The notes under the pieces were generated by a model. The model did not search any database, had not been told where the DNA came from, and saw nothing but the letters and a program-made list of their open reading frames with translations. Position numbers and translations under genes: made by a program. From Rugosimonospora africana (GTDB lineage Bacteria > Actinomycetota > Actinomycetes > Mycobacteriales > Micromonosporaceae), in assembly GCF_016862975.1 (NCBI RefSeq), contig NZ_BONZ01000056.1, forward strand, positions 101,721 through 165,720: a DNA stretch of 64,000 nt, given 5' to 3'. Positions 1-7,506 of this stretch are shown here, in pieces; position 1 is the stretch's first letter, and the number at the start of each line of letters is the position of its first letter.

Positions 1-226
1 GTACAACGGCATGCCCGCCGGCGAACTCCCCGCCCTCATCTGGCAGAAGAGCGCCCGGAGCAACCCGAGCGGAAACTGCGTCGAGATGGCCGGCCTACCG
101 GACGGCGGCATTGCGATCCGGAACTCGCGCGACCCCCAGGGCCCGGCGCTCATTTACACAGTGGATGAGATCGCCGCGTTCATCGGTGGCGCGAGGGACG
201 GCGACTTCGACAAATTCATCCAGTGA
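1..226 (+). CDS. DUF397 domain protein, 5' end probably cut by the window
   Basis: The frame is open from the first bases and stops at the TGA at 224. The ATG at 11 is a possible start, but relatives often begin a few residues earlier, so the gene probably starts outside the window. About 71 residues are visible. The segments LIWQKSARSNPSGNCVEM, IAIRNSRDPQGPALIY and FIGGARDGDFDKF are the DUF397 signature. These small actinobacterial proteins partner XRE regulators that carry DUF5753, and such a regulator follows at 526. The regulator usually comes first, so the order here is reversed. A TGACGC-GTTA-GCGTCA hairpin (224-239) starts at the stop codon and could end the transcript. The biochemical role of DUF397 is inferred only from pairing. 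Confidence 0.85.
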   Translation, partial: YNGMPAGELPALIWQKSARSNPSGNCVEMAGLPDGGIAIRNSRDPQGPALIYTVDEIAAFIGGARDGDFDKFIQ

Positions 227-275
227 CGCGTTAGCGTCACCGGCAGCATCAGGGCGGTCCTCGCTGGCCGCTTTC

Positions 276-380
276 GACTGGTCCGGCTCGGCGCGTCTGT
301 CGCCGCGCAACGACCCAGACCAGTCGTCCGACCGGTCCGGCTCGGCGTGCCTGACGCCGCGCGACGACCCGGATCAGTCG
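276..380 (-). repeat. Two copies of a dispersed ~50-bp repeat
   Basis: Copies at 276-326 and 330-380 lie head to tail in the gap between the DUF397 and XRE genes. Read on the minus strand each is an approximately 50-bp unit beginning GACTGGTCTGGGTCG, with a GC-rich centre around GGCGTCAGACGCGCC and ending CCAGACTGGTC. Related copies lie at 2976-3025, 5677-5729 and 5734-5783, and shortened forms lie inside genes at 32242-32267 and 52701-52790. The terminal GACTGGTC motif occurs at both ends in the same direction. There is no coding content. Confidence 0.75.
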
Positions 381-525
381 TTCACACCGCCCAGATGCCG
401 CGCGTACGCACATCGGCCCAGATGTCGGACGCACGGCTTGCCCGATAACCCTGCGTCCATGGCATGCTTACCCGGGTATTACGGAGGCGGCCTCACGGGC
501 CGCCGCTCGGCATCCGGAGGTCAGC

Positions 526-1410
526 GTGACGACGGCTGGGCTTGAGGGCGGCTCAGGCGGTGGTCCCACCGTGCTGCGCATGCTGCTCGGCGCTCATCTG
601 CGCCGGCTGCGCGAGGCTCAGGGGGTCAGTCGCGAGGACGCCGGCTGGGAGATCCGTTCGTCCGAATCGAAGATCAGCCGGATGGAGCTGGGCCGCGTCA
701 GCTTCAAGGAGCGCGACGTCGCCGACCTGCTCAGCCTCTACGGGCTGGACGACGAGGAGGAGCGCGGGCGGCTGCTCACGCTCGCCCGCGACGCGAACAC
801 GCCGGGCTGGTGGCACCGGTTCGGTGACGTACTGCCCAACTGGTTCCAGTCGTACCTGGGCCTGGAGGCCGCGGCGTCGCTGATCCGGACGTACGAGGTC
901 CAGTTCGTCCCCGGCCTGCTGCAGACCGAGGACTACGCCCGCGAGGTGGTCCGGCTCGGCCACGGCAAGGCGGGCGCGGACGAGATCGAGCGCCGGGTCG
1001 GCGTGCGCATCACCCGGCAGCAACTGCTCGCGAGGACCAACCCCGCCCAGCTCTGGGCGGTGGTCGACGAGGCCGTGCTGCGCCGGCCGATCGGCGGCGC
1101 GAAGGTGATGCGCTCCCAGATCGAGGCGCTGATCGCGGCGACCGACATCCCGAACGTGCGCCTCCAGGTGATCGGCTTCCACGTCGGCGGCCACGCGGCG
1201 GCGGGCGGGGCGTTCAGCATCCTCCGCTTCCCGGACCCGGAACTGCCCGACGTGGTCTATATCGAGCAGCTCACCAGCGCGCTCTATCTGGACAAGCGGG
1301 ACGATGTCGATCTGTACGCCGAGGCCATGGAGGTCCTCTGCGTCGAAGCGGACCCGCCGGCCCGTACCGCCGACATCCTCACCGGCATCCTGCGCGACCT
1401 CGACGGGTAA
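526..1410 (+). CDS. XRE-family regulator with DUF5753 domain
   Basis: The 294-residue protein starts at a GTG preceded by GGAGG (516-520). Residues about 20-75 (LGAHLRRLREAQGVSREDAG onward, then SESKISRMELG) form an XRE helix-turn-helix. The rest (about 95-285) matches DUF5753, with the typical YEVQFVPGLLQTEDYAR and a later DVVYIEQLT segment. Length and order are normal for this very common actinobacterial regulator class, whose members act with DUF397 proteins and affect development and secondary metabolism. The DUF397 gene lies just upstream, separated by 299 bp of repeats, so the two may not be co-transcribed. Target genes cannot be read from the sequence. Confidence 0.92.
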   Translation: MTTAGLEGGSGGGPTVLRMLLGAHLRRLREAQGVSREDAGWEIRSSESKISRMELGRVSFKERDVADLLSLYGLDDEEERGRLLTLARDANTPGWWHRFGDVLPNWFQSYLGLEAAASLIRTYEVQFVPGLLQTEDYAREVVRLGHGKAGADEIERRVGVRITRQQLLARTNPAQLWAVVDEAVLRRPIGGAKVMRSQIEALIAATDIPNVRLQVIGFHVGGHAAAGGAFSILRFPDPELPDVVYIEQLTSALYLDKRDDVDLYAEAMEVLCVEADPPARTADILTGILRDLDG

Positions 1411-1467
1411 CCCGCGTCCCAGCCCGGACGCGTGTCGATGACCGGCCCGGCGCGTTAGCGTCGATGG

Positions 1468-2907
1468 GTGACCCAAACGCCGCAGACGATCACCCCCACT
1501 CCGCCCGACGACCTGCCCCGTACCCTCGGCGGCCTGCGCGCGGCCGGCTACAAGTACCGCTCGGTCAAGCAGGAGCTGCGCGAGAACCTGTTGATCAAGA
1601 TGCGCGAGGACCAGCCCCGGTTCCCCGGCATCGTGGGCTACGAGGACACGGTGCTGCCCGAGGTCGAGCGCGCCCTGCTCGCCGGCCACGACGTGGTGCT
1701 GCTCGGTGAGCGCGGCCAGGGCAAGACCCGGGTGATGCGCTCGCTGGTCAACCTTCTCGACGAGTGGACCCCGGTCATCGCCGGTTCCGAACTGAACGAG
1801 CACCCGCTCCACCCGATCACGCCGGCCGCGCGCCGGCTCGCCGCCGAGGTCGGCGACGAGCTGCCGGTCGCGTGGCTGCACCGCTCGCTGCGGTACGGCG
1901 AGAAGCTGGCCACGCCGGACACCAGCGTCGGCGACCTGGTGGGCGACGTGGACCCGATCCGGGTCGCGCAGGGCCGGACGCTGGGCGACCCGGAGACCAT
2001 CCACTTCGGCCTGGTGCCCCGCACCAACCGGGGCATCTTCGCCATCAACGAGCTGCCCGACCTGGCCGAGCGGATCCAGGTCTCGCTGCTGAACGTGCTG
2101 GAGGAGCGGGACATCCAGGTGCGCGGGTACCAGCTGCGGCTGCCCCTGGACCTGCTGCTGGTGGCCAGCGCGAACCCCGAGGACTACACGAACCGGGGCC
2201 GGATCATCACCCCGCTGAAGGACCGGTTCGGGGCGGAGATCCGTACCCACTACCCGGTCGACCTGGACCTGGAGATGGACCTGATCCGGCAGGAGGCCGA
2301 CGTCGTGGCCGCCGTACCGGACCACGTGGTCGAGGTGATCGCCCGGTTCACCCGAGAGGTCCGCGAGTCGCCGTCGGTCGACTCCCGCTCCGGCGTCTCG
2401 GCCCGGTTCGCGATCGCGGCCGCCGAGACCGTCGCCGCGTCGGCGTTGCGCCGTGCCGGCCTGCTCGGTGAGGAGGACCCGGTGGCCCGGGTCGGCGACA
2501 CCGTGTCGGTGACCAGCACACTGCGCGGCAAGGTGGAGTTCGAGAGCGGCGAGGAGGGCCGGGAGATCGAGATCCTCGGGCACCTGCTGCGTACCGCGAC
2601 CGCGGAGACGTTCCGTGCCCGGCTCGCCGGCCTGGACCTGTCCGGCTTCACCGACATCGTTGCCGAGGGCGAGATCATCGAGACCGGCGAGCTGGTCGCC
2701 GCGGACGAGGTGCTGCGCCAGGTGGGCACTGTGCCGGGGCTGGCCAAGGTACTGGACCGGCTCGGCATGGGCGACGCCCCGACCCGGGGCGAGGCCGCGG
2801 CCGGGGTGGAATTCGTGCTGGAGGGCCTGTACCTGACCCGCCGGCTGTCCAAGGAACTGCGGGAGGACGGCCGCACCGCGTACGGCCCGGGTGGGCGGCG
2901 CCAGTAA
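1468..2907 (+). CDS. MoxR/Mg-chelatase-like AAA+ ATPase
   Basis: A 479-residue AAA+ protein. The Walker A motif GERGQGKT is at about residue 80, the Walker B-like segment GIFAINELPDL near 190, followed by VSLLNVLEERDIQVRG and the sensor region LLVASANPEDYTNRGR, as in magnesium-chelatase subunit I and MoxR-type ATPases. The GTG at 1468 is chosen because it is followed directly by the conserved reading frame. The VWA protein at 3040 lies on the same strand. MoxR-VWA pairs are known as chaperone-like complexes that remodel or insert metal into client proteins. No client is evident in this pair, so the function remains general. Annotation pipelines often name this family 'sigma-54 interacting', which the sequence does not support. 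Confidence 0.88.
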   Translation: MTQTPQTITPTPPDDLPRTLGGLRAAGYKYRSVKQELRENLLIKMREDQPRFPGIVGYEDTVLPEVERALLAGHDVVLLGERGQGKTRVMRSLVNLLDEWTPVIAGSELNEHPLHPITPAARRLAAEVGDELPVAWLHRSLRYGEKLATPDTSVGDLVGDVDPIRVAQGRTLGDPETIHFGLVPRTNRGIFAINELPDLAERIQVSLLNVLEERDIQVRGYQLRLPLDLLLVASANPEDYTNRGRIITPLKDRFGAEIRTHYPVDLDLEMDLIRQEADVVAAVPDHVVEVIARFTREVRESPSVDSRSGVSARFAIAAAETVAASALRRAGLLGEEDPVARVGDTVSVTSTLRGKVEFESGEEGREIEILGHLLRTATAETFRARLAGLDLSGFTDIVAEGEIIETGELVAADEVLRQVGTVPGLAKVLDRLGMGDAPTRGEAAAGVEFVLEGLYLTRRLSKELREDGRTAYGPGGRRQ

Positions 2908-2975
2908 TGGGCGAGCGTCAGCGAGCTCATCAGAGTCGCAGTCTTTTCGTGCCTCATGCCGAACCGCAGCGGAGC

Positions 2976-3025
2976 GACTGGTCTGGGTCGCGGCGCGGCG
3001 TCAGACGCGCCGAGCCAGACTGGTC
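2976..3025 (+). repeat. Copy of the dispersed ~50-bp repeat
   Basis: A plus-strand copy lies in the 132-bp gap between the MoxR-like and VWA genes. It starts GACTGGTCTGGGTCG and ends CCAGACTGGTC. The bases immediately after it (GGAGAGGA, 3026-3033) form the Shine-Dalgarno of the VWA gene, so the element sits directly against a translation start. Confidence 0.75.
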
Positions 3026-3039
3026 GGAGAGGATTCGGT

Positions 3040-5013
3040 ATGAGCGGTAACCGGTTTCGGTACGGGGCGTGGGAGGGCGGACCCGATCCGCTGGCGCCGC
3101 CGTACGACGTCCGGGCCGCGGTCGACCAGGTCGGTGCCGAGGTGCTGGCCGGTGGGAGCCTGCGGGAGGCGCTGCGCGACCTGCTGCGCCAGGGCCCACG
3201 TTCCGGCCGGGGCCTCGGCGACCTGGTCGCCCGGGCTCGCCGGATGCGTCGCGAGGCGATGCGACGGGGCAACCTCGACGGCGCGGTGACCCGGGCGCAG
3301 GCACTGCTCGACCAGGCACTCGCGGCGGAACGCGACGAGCTGGCCGGGCGCGACGACGACGCGGCGCGGTTCTCCGAGGCGGTACTGGACAACCTGCCCC
3401 GGTCGACCGCGCAGGCGGTACAGGAGTTGTCCGGGTACGAGTGGACCAGCGACGAGGCCCGCCAGCTGTACCAGCAGATCCTCCAGGGCCTGCGCAACGA
3501 CGTGCTGCAGCAGCGGTTCACCGGGCTGCGCGACGCGTTGCGCGGCGCGGACCCGGCCAGCAACGCCGCGGCGAACCAGCAGCTCAAGGAGATGCTCGGC
3601 GACCTCAACAACCTGCTGGACCGGCACGCTCGCGGCGAGGACACGGCGGACGCGTTCGCCGAGTTCATGCGCCGGCACGGCGAGTTCTTCCCGGAGCAGC
3701 CGGGCAGCATCGACGAACTGGTCGAGGCGCTGGCCCGGCGGGCGGCCGAAGGCGAGCGGCTGATGCGCTCGCTGTCCCCGCAGCAACGGGAGGAGTTGGC
3801 CGGGCTGATGTCCCGGGCGCTCGGCGACGCCGACCTGGCCGGCGAGATGGCCGCGCTGGACGCGCACCTGCGTACCCTGCGCCCGGACCTGCCCTGGGGC
3901 CGCCGTTCGCAGGTACGCGGCGAGCGGGGGCTCGGGTACGGCGAGGCGACCGAGGTGCTCGGTGAGCTCTCGGACCTCGACGACCTCATCGACCAGCTCG
4001 GGCAGGAGCACCCCGGCGCGACGCTCGACGACGTCGACGTGGAGGCGGTGGAGCGGTTGCTCGGCCGCGAGGCCGGTGCGGACGTGCGCCGGCTGCGGGA
4101 GCTGGAACGGGAACTGCGCCGGCAGGGCTGGGTGACCCGGGGCGCCGAGGGGCTGACGCTGAGCCCGAAGGCGTTGCGCCGGCTCGGCGGTACCGCGTTG
4201 CGTTCGATCTTCGCGGACCTGGAGCGCGGTCCGCGCGGCCAGCACGACCTGCGGGACGCGGGCGCGGCCGGCGAGCTGACCGGGGCGTCGCGCCGCTGGG
4301 AGTACGGCGACGAGCAGCAGATCGACGTCGTCCGCACGATCGGCAACGCGGTCCGGCGAGTCTCCGCTTCCGGTCGCGGCGGGACGCCGGTTCTCCTCGA
4401 AGTGGAGGACTTCGAGATCGCGGAGACCGAACGGCGCTCCTCGGCGGCGGTCGCGCTGTGCGTCGACCTGTCCTTCTCGATGGTGTCCGAGGGGCGGTGG
4501 GGGCCGATGAAGCAGACCGCGCTGGCCCTCTCGCACCTCATCGCGACCAGGTTCCCACAGGACGCGCTGCAGATCATCGGCTTCGGCCGGTACGCGCAGC
4601 AGCTGTCCCAGCAGGAGCTGGCCGCAGTCGAGCCGGACATGGTGCAGGGCACCAACCTGCAGCACGCGCTGCGGCTGGCCGGCCGGCACCTGCGTCGGCA
4701 CTCGGACGGCGACCCGGTCGTCCTGGTCGTCACCGACGGGGAGCCGACCGCGCACCTGCTCGACGACGGGGAGGCGGTGTTCGCCTGGCCGCCGGCCCGG
4801 GAGACGGTGATGGAGACCGTCCGCGAGGTGGACGTGCTCACCCGCTACGGCGCGACGCTGAACCTGTTCATGCTCGGCGAGGACGAGGGGCTGCGCCGGT
4901 TCGTGGACGCGGTCGCGCGGCGCAGCGGCGGCCGGGTGTTCACTCCGGACGCCGAGGACCTCGGCAGGTACGTGGTGTCGAACTACATCCGGGCCCGGCG
5001 GCGCGGCCGCTGA
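3040..5013 (+). CDS. VWA domain protein, partner of the MoxR-like ATPase
   Basis: The ATG at 3040 has GGAGAGGA a few bases upstream and gives 657 residues. The N-terminal two thirds are helical, rich in Arg, Glu and Leu, with probable coiled coils. The C-terminal part (from about residue 470) is a von Willebrand A domain with an intact MIDAS: DLSFS (the DxSxS motif), a conserved Thr in VQGTNLQHAL, and VVTDGEPTAH. It has no signal peptide or membrane segment, so a cytoplasmic protein is expected. It follows the MoxR-like ATPase with a 132-bp gap, and the two likely form an ATPase/metal-binding adaptor complex. The gene ends in a strong hairpin at 5033-5064. Confidence 0.9.
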   Translation: MSGNRFRYGAWEGGPDPLAPPYDVRAAVDQVGAEVLAGGSLREALRDLLRQGPRSGRGLGDLVARARRMRREAMRRGNLDGAVTRAQALLDQALAAERDELAGRDDDAARFSEAVLDNLPRSTAQAVQELSGYEWTSDEARQLYQQILQGLRNDVLQQRFTGLRDALRGADPASNAAANQQLKEMLGDLNNLLDRHARGEDTADAFAEFMRRHGEFFPEQPGSIDELVEALARRAAEGERLMRSLSPQQREELAGLMSRALGDADLAGEMAALDAHLRTLRPDLPWGRRSQVRGERGLGYGEATEVLGELSDLDDLIDQLGQEHPGATLDDVDVEAVERLLGREAGADVRRLRELERELRRQGWVTRGAEGLTLSPKALRRLGGTALRSIFADLERGPRGQHDLRDAGAAGELTGASRRWEYGDEQQIDVVRTIGNAVRRVSASGRGGTPVLLEVEDFEIAETERRSSAAVALCVDLSFSMVSEGRWGPMKQTALALSHLIATRFPQDALQIIGFGRYAQQLSQQELAAVEPDMVQGTNLQHALRLAGRHLRRHSDGDPVVLVVTDGEPTAHLLDDGEAVFAWPPARETVMETVREVDVLTRYGATLNLFMLGEDEGLRRFVDAVARRSGGRVFTPDAEDLGRYVVSNYIRARRRGR

Positions 5014-5032
5014 TCGCCCGCTACGAGTCAGA

Positions 5033-5064
5033 GACGGCGGTGCGCTTCCCGACGCACCGCCGTC
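5033..5064. terminator. Hairpin between convergent genes
   Basis: A perfect 12-bp stem (GACGGCGGTGCG at 5033-5044 with CGCACCGCCGTC at 5053-5064) and an 8-base loop lie between the stops of the VWA gene and the opposing acetyltransferase. The right arm overlaps the acetyltransferase stop codon (5063-5065). There is no long U-tract, as is usual in high-GC actinobacteria. It probably serves both directions. Confidence 0.7.
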
Positions 5065-5623
5065 ACGCTTCCAGGCGCCGCCACTCTTCCACGTCCAGCG
5101 CGTATTCGACCTCGCCCAGCTCGGTACCGGGGAGCGGATCGTCCCAGGTCTCGTGGAACGTCCGCGCGTAGATCAGGCCGCTCTTCTCCATGACCCGGCG
5201 GGACGCGGCGTTGACCGCCATCGTCTGCGCGATCACCCGGGTCAGGCCGAGTTCGGTGAATCCCTTGCGAATGAGCGCCTTGGAGCCCTCGGTGCCGTAT
5301 CCGGCGCCCCACGCCGACCGGCGCAGCCGGTAGCCCAACTCGGCCTCGTCCGGCCGGTCCGTCGGCGTCAGCGCGAACCAGCCGAGGAACTGCCGGCCGG
5401 CGCGGGTCTCCGCCGCCCAGTACCCGGGGCGGTCGCCGTACCGCTGGTAACCGCGCAGGAGCTTCGGCAGGATCGTGTCCCGCAACTCCTCCCGGGGCAC
5501 CGGCTTCCCGCCGTTGAGGTAGCGCATCACCTCGGGGTCGTTGTCCAGCGCGACGAGGTCGTCCAGGTCGGTTTCGGCGAGATCGCGCAGGATCAGCCGT
5601 TCGGTCGTGAGGAACTCCGGCAC
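5063..5623 (-). CDS. GNAT N-acetyltransferase, RimJ/RimL type
   Basis: A 186-residue protein opening with the classic FLTTERLILRDLAETDLDDL. The mid-region ELGYRLRRSAWGAGYGTEGSKAL contains the acetyl-CoA-binding R-x-x-G-x-G/A-like loop, and VNAASRRVMEKSGL is the usual motif after strand 5. RimJ/RimL-like members acetylate N-terminal amino groups or small molecules from acetyl-CoA; the substrate is not predictable here. It is transcribed alone and convergently with the VWA gene. Its upstream region holds two repeat copies shared with the divergent DUF2267 gene. Confidence 0.9.
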   Translation of the reverse strand: MPEFLTTERLILRDLAETDLDDLVALDNDPEVMRYLNGGKPVPREELRDTILPKLLRGYQRYGDRPGYWAAETRAGRQFLGWFALTPTDRPDEAELGYRLRRSAWGAGYGTEGSKALIRKGFTELGLTRVIAQTMAVNAASRRVMEKSGLIYARTFHETWDDPLPGTELGEVEYALDVEEWRRLEA

Positions 5624-5676
5624 CGGCTCATTGTGCCGGTCCCCGCGTTTGGCCAGCCGGCGCCCGGGTAAGCGGC

Positions 5677-5783
5677 GACTGGTCTGGGTCGTCGCGCGGC
5701 GTCAGAAGAGTCGCCGGGCCAGATTGGTCGGACGACTGGTCTGGGTCGTCGCGCGGCGTCAGAAGAGTCGAGCCAGACTAGTC
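5677..5783 (+). repeat. Two tandem copies of the dispersed repeat
   Basis: Copies at 5677-5729 and 5734-5783 lie in the divergent intergenic region between the acetyltransferase and DUF2267 genes. Both begin GACTGGTCTGGGTCG. Both carry GTCAGAAGAGTCG in the centre instead of GTCAGACGCGCC, so these two copies are closer to each other than to the others, which points to local duplication. Confidence 0.75.
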
Positions 5784-5806
5784 GGAGTGGTCTGAAGGGA
5801 TGCCCC

Positions 5807-6184
5807 GTGGACTATGACGAGTTCATCCAGGGTGTCGCGGGACGGCTGGGGACCTCGCGTGACGAGGCCACCGCGCTCAGCCTGGCGACGCTGGTGACGC
5901 TGTCCGAACGGATCAGCGGGGGCGAGGTCAGGGACCTGGCCGCGCAGTTGCCGGAGCGGTTGCGGGGCTGGCTGCTGCCGACCGAGGAGAACGCGGAACG
6001 CTTCGGGCTGGCCGAGTTCCTGCGGCGGATCGAGACGCACGCGGCGGTGAACACCGAACGCGCCCAGGAGGGCGCCCGGGCGGTCCTCGCGACGCTGCGC
6101 GAGGCGGTGACCGGCAAGGACTTCGCGGACACGCTGACCCAGCTTCCGAAGGAGTTCTGGGCAGTGGTCGAGCCAACCCCCTGA
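5807..6184 (+). CDS. DUF2267 domain protein
   Basis: A 125-residue protein starting at GTG 5807 with GAAGGGA (5795-5801) upstream. It opens MDYDEFIQGVAGRLGTSRDE and contains LATLVTLSERISGGEVRDLA followed by LPERLRGWLLP, the DUF2267 pattern of two helical repeats. These proteins occur singly in many bacteria, often in stress-related contexts, and no biochemical activity is established. The gene stands alone, divergent from the acetyltransferase and convergent with the secretion locus. A perfect 14-bp palindrome (GCTGGCCGGCCAGC, 6185-6198) directly follows the stop codon. Confidence 0.85.
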   Translation: MDYDEFIQGVAGRLGTSRDEATALSLATLVTLSERISGGEVRDLAAQLPERLRGWLLPTEENAERFGLAEFLRRIETHAAVNTERAQEGARAVLATLREAVTGKDFADTLTQLPKEFWAVVEPTP

Positions 6185-6259
6185 GCTGGCCGGCCAGCGG
6201 GTCGGCCCCGGTCTTGGTTAGCCGCCTTCTGCCGGCCCCGGTGCTGTCGGCCGGCTCTG

Positions 6260-7489
6260 TCAGCCGCGGTTCTGGTTGGCCAGCGTGAGTGCGGCGGCGC
6301 CGATCCGGGCCACCGCGGGCGCGGTCTGGCGGGCGAACCGGCCGGGCTCCAGCGGAGCGCCGGCGGCCAGGCTGCGGTCGTACCCGAGGACGCACGCGGG
6401 CACCCCCGCGCCGCGCAGCGACTCCGCCGCCTTCGCGTGGTTCAGCGCCGCGTCCGGGGACTGGTCGAGGAGCACCGGCACGGTGCGCGCCCGCAGATCC
6501 GGGGCGACCTCGGCGAACCAGGCCAGCGCGGTACGCATGCCGTCGAGGGTGGCCGGGATGGCCAGGACGAGGCTGTGCCCGTCGGCCAGGTAGCCGGGCT
6601 GGATCACGGCGTCGTGGCCGCCGTCGATGACCGCGAGGCCGAAGAAGCGCATCAGGCGGGTGCTCACCTCGCGGTACGCGTCGAGGTCCATGGTGCCCGG
6701 CCGGCTGAGCAGGGTGGGCCGGCGCTGGTGCTGGGACAGGGCCGCGACCGCCTCGCCGGGTGGCCGCCGTACCAGTGCCGAGGCGTCCTCGGCGGTCAGT
6801 CGCATGGCGGCACCGAGCCGGTACGCCAGCGAGCCGTGCCCGCGTGTCGTCTCCAGCGCGAGCGCGCCGTCGGCGCGGTACCGCACGTACGCGCAGGACA
6901 GCAGGGCGGCCAGGGTGGTCGCCCCGGCGCCGCCGCGCACACCGGCGACCAGGATCCGCCGGCACGTGGTGATCGGCTGCTGGATCCGGTGCACGTCGTC
7001 GGTGAGGGCGTGCACCTCACCCGCTCCGCCGCCCATGGCCCGGGCCAGCGTGCCGCGCAGCCGGCGCTGTGGCGTGTCGCCCCGGCGTACCCGCCCGGCC
7101 AGCCGGGTCAGCGCCTCGGGTACGGCGGGCTCCTCGGGCGGGGTGCTGGCCGGGTAGGTGGTGGGCGCCGGCCGGCTGGACGTCCACAGCCGGACACCGG
7201 GCGGCCCCGAGGGGACCGGCGGGGCGCTCGACGGCACCGGGATCGAGCCCGTCGTGGTCGGCGCTGGTGCGATCGGTGGCGGTGCGATCGGCGGCGTGGT
7301 GGTCGGTGGTGCGATCGGCGGCGGCGTGGTCGGCGGCGGGGCGACCGGGACCGCGGCAGGCGGTCGCACCGAGGCCCGTCCGTAGACCACCGGTGGATTC
7401 GACTCGGTGGTCGGCTGGCCGGCGGTTCGCAGGACCTCGGTATGCCAGCCCGATGCTGGAGTCGGTGGCGGCTCGGCTGGCTGACCCAT
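6260..7489 (-). CDS. MinD/ParA-like protein of the type VII secretion locus, degenerate P-loop
   Basis: A 409-residue protein. Residues 1-125 are a Pro/Thr/Ala-rich disordered region with repeated APPTT and PPIAP units. From about residue 180 there is a MinD-like fold with the nucleotide-binding loop GVRGGAGATTLAALL. The P-loop lysine expected in GGxGKT is replaced by alanine, and the signature lysine of deviant Walker A motifs is also absent, so ATP hydrolysis is doubtful. Later features include LAVIDGGHDAV and LVLAIPATLDGM. MinD-like proteins with low-complexity N-termini accompany many ESX loci and are thought to assist substrate or machine positioning. It is last in a leftward operon behind EccD, with a 17-bp gap. 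Confidence 0.8.
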   Translation of the reverse strand: MGQPAEPPPTPASGWHTEVLRTAGQPTTESNPPVVYGRASVRPPAAVPVAPPPTTPPPIAPPTTTPPIAPPPIAPAPTTTGSIPVPSSAPPVPSGPPGVRLWTSSRPAPTTYPASTPPEEPAVPEALTRLAGRVRRGDTPQRRLRGTLARAMGGGAGEVHALTDDVHRIQQPITTCRRILVAGVRGGAGATTLAALLSCAYVRYRADGALALETTRGHGSLAYRLGAAMRLTAEDASALVRRPPGEAVAALSQHQRRPTLLSRPGTMDLDAYREVSTRLMRFFGLAVIDGGHDAVIQPGYLADGHSLVLAIPATLDGMRTALAWFAEVAPDLRARTVPVLLDQSPDAALNHAKAAESLRGAGVPACVLGYDRSLAAGAPLEPGRFARQTAPAVARIGAAALTLANQNRG

Positions 7490-7506
7490 CGATATCTGTC
7501 CCTCTA

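Noticed and set aside
2250..4841. An 863-codon open frame on the minus strand
   Set aside because: It is antisense to the MoxR-like and VWA genes, is Arg/Ser-rich without any family motif, and arises from the high-GC third-position bias.
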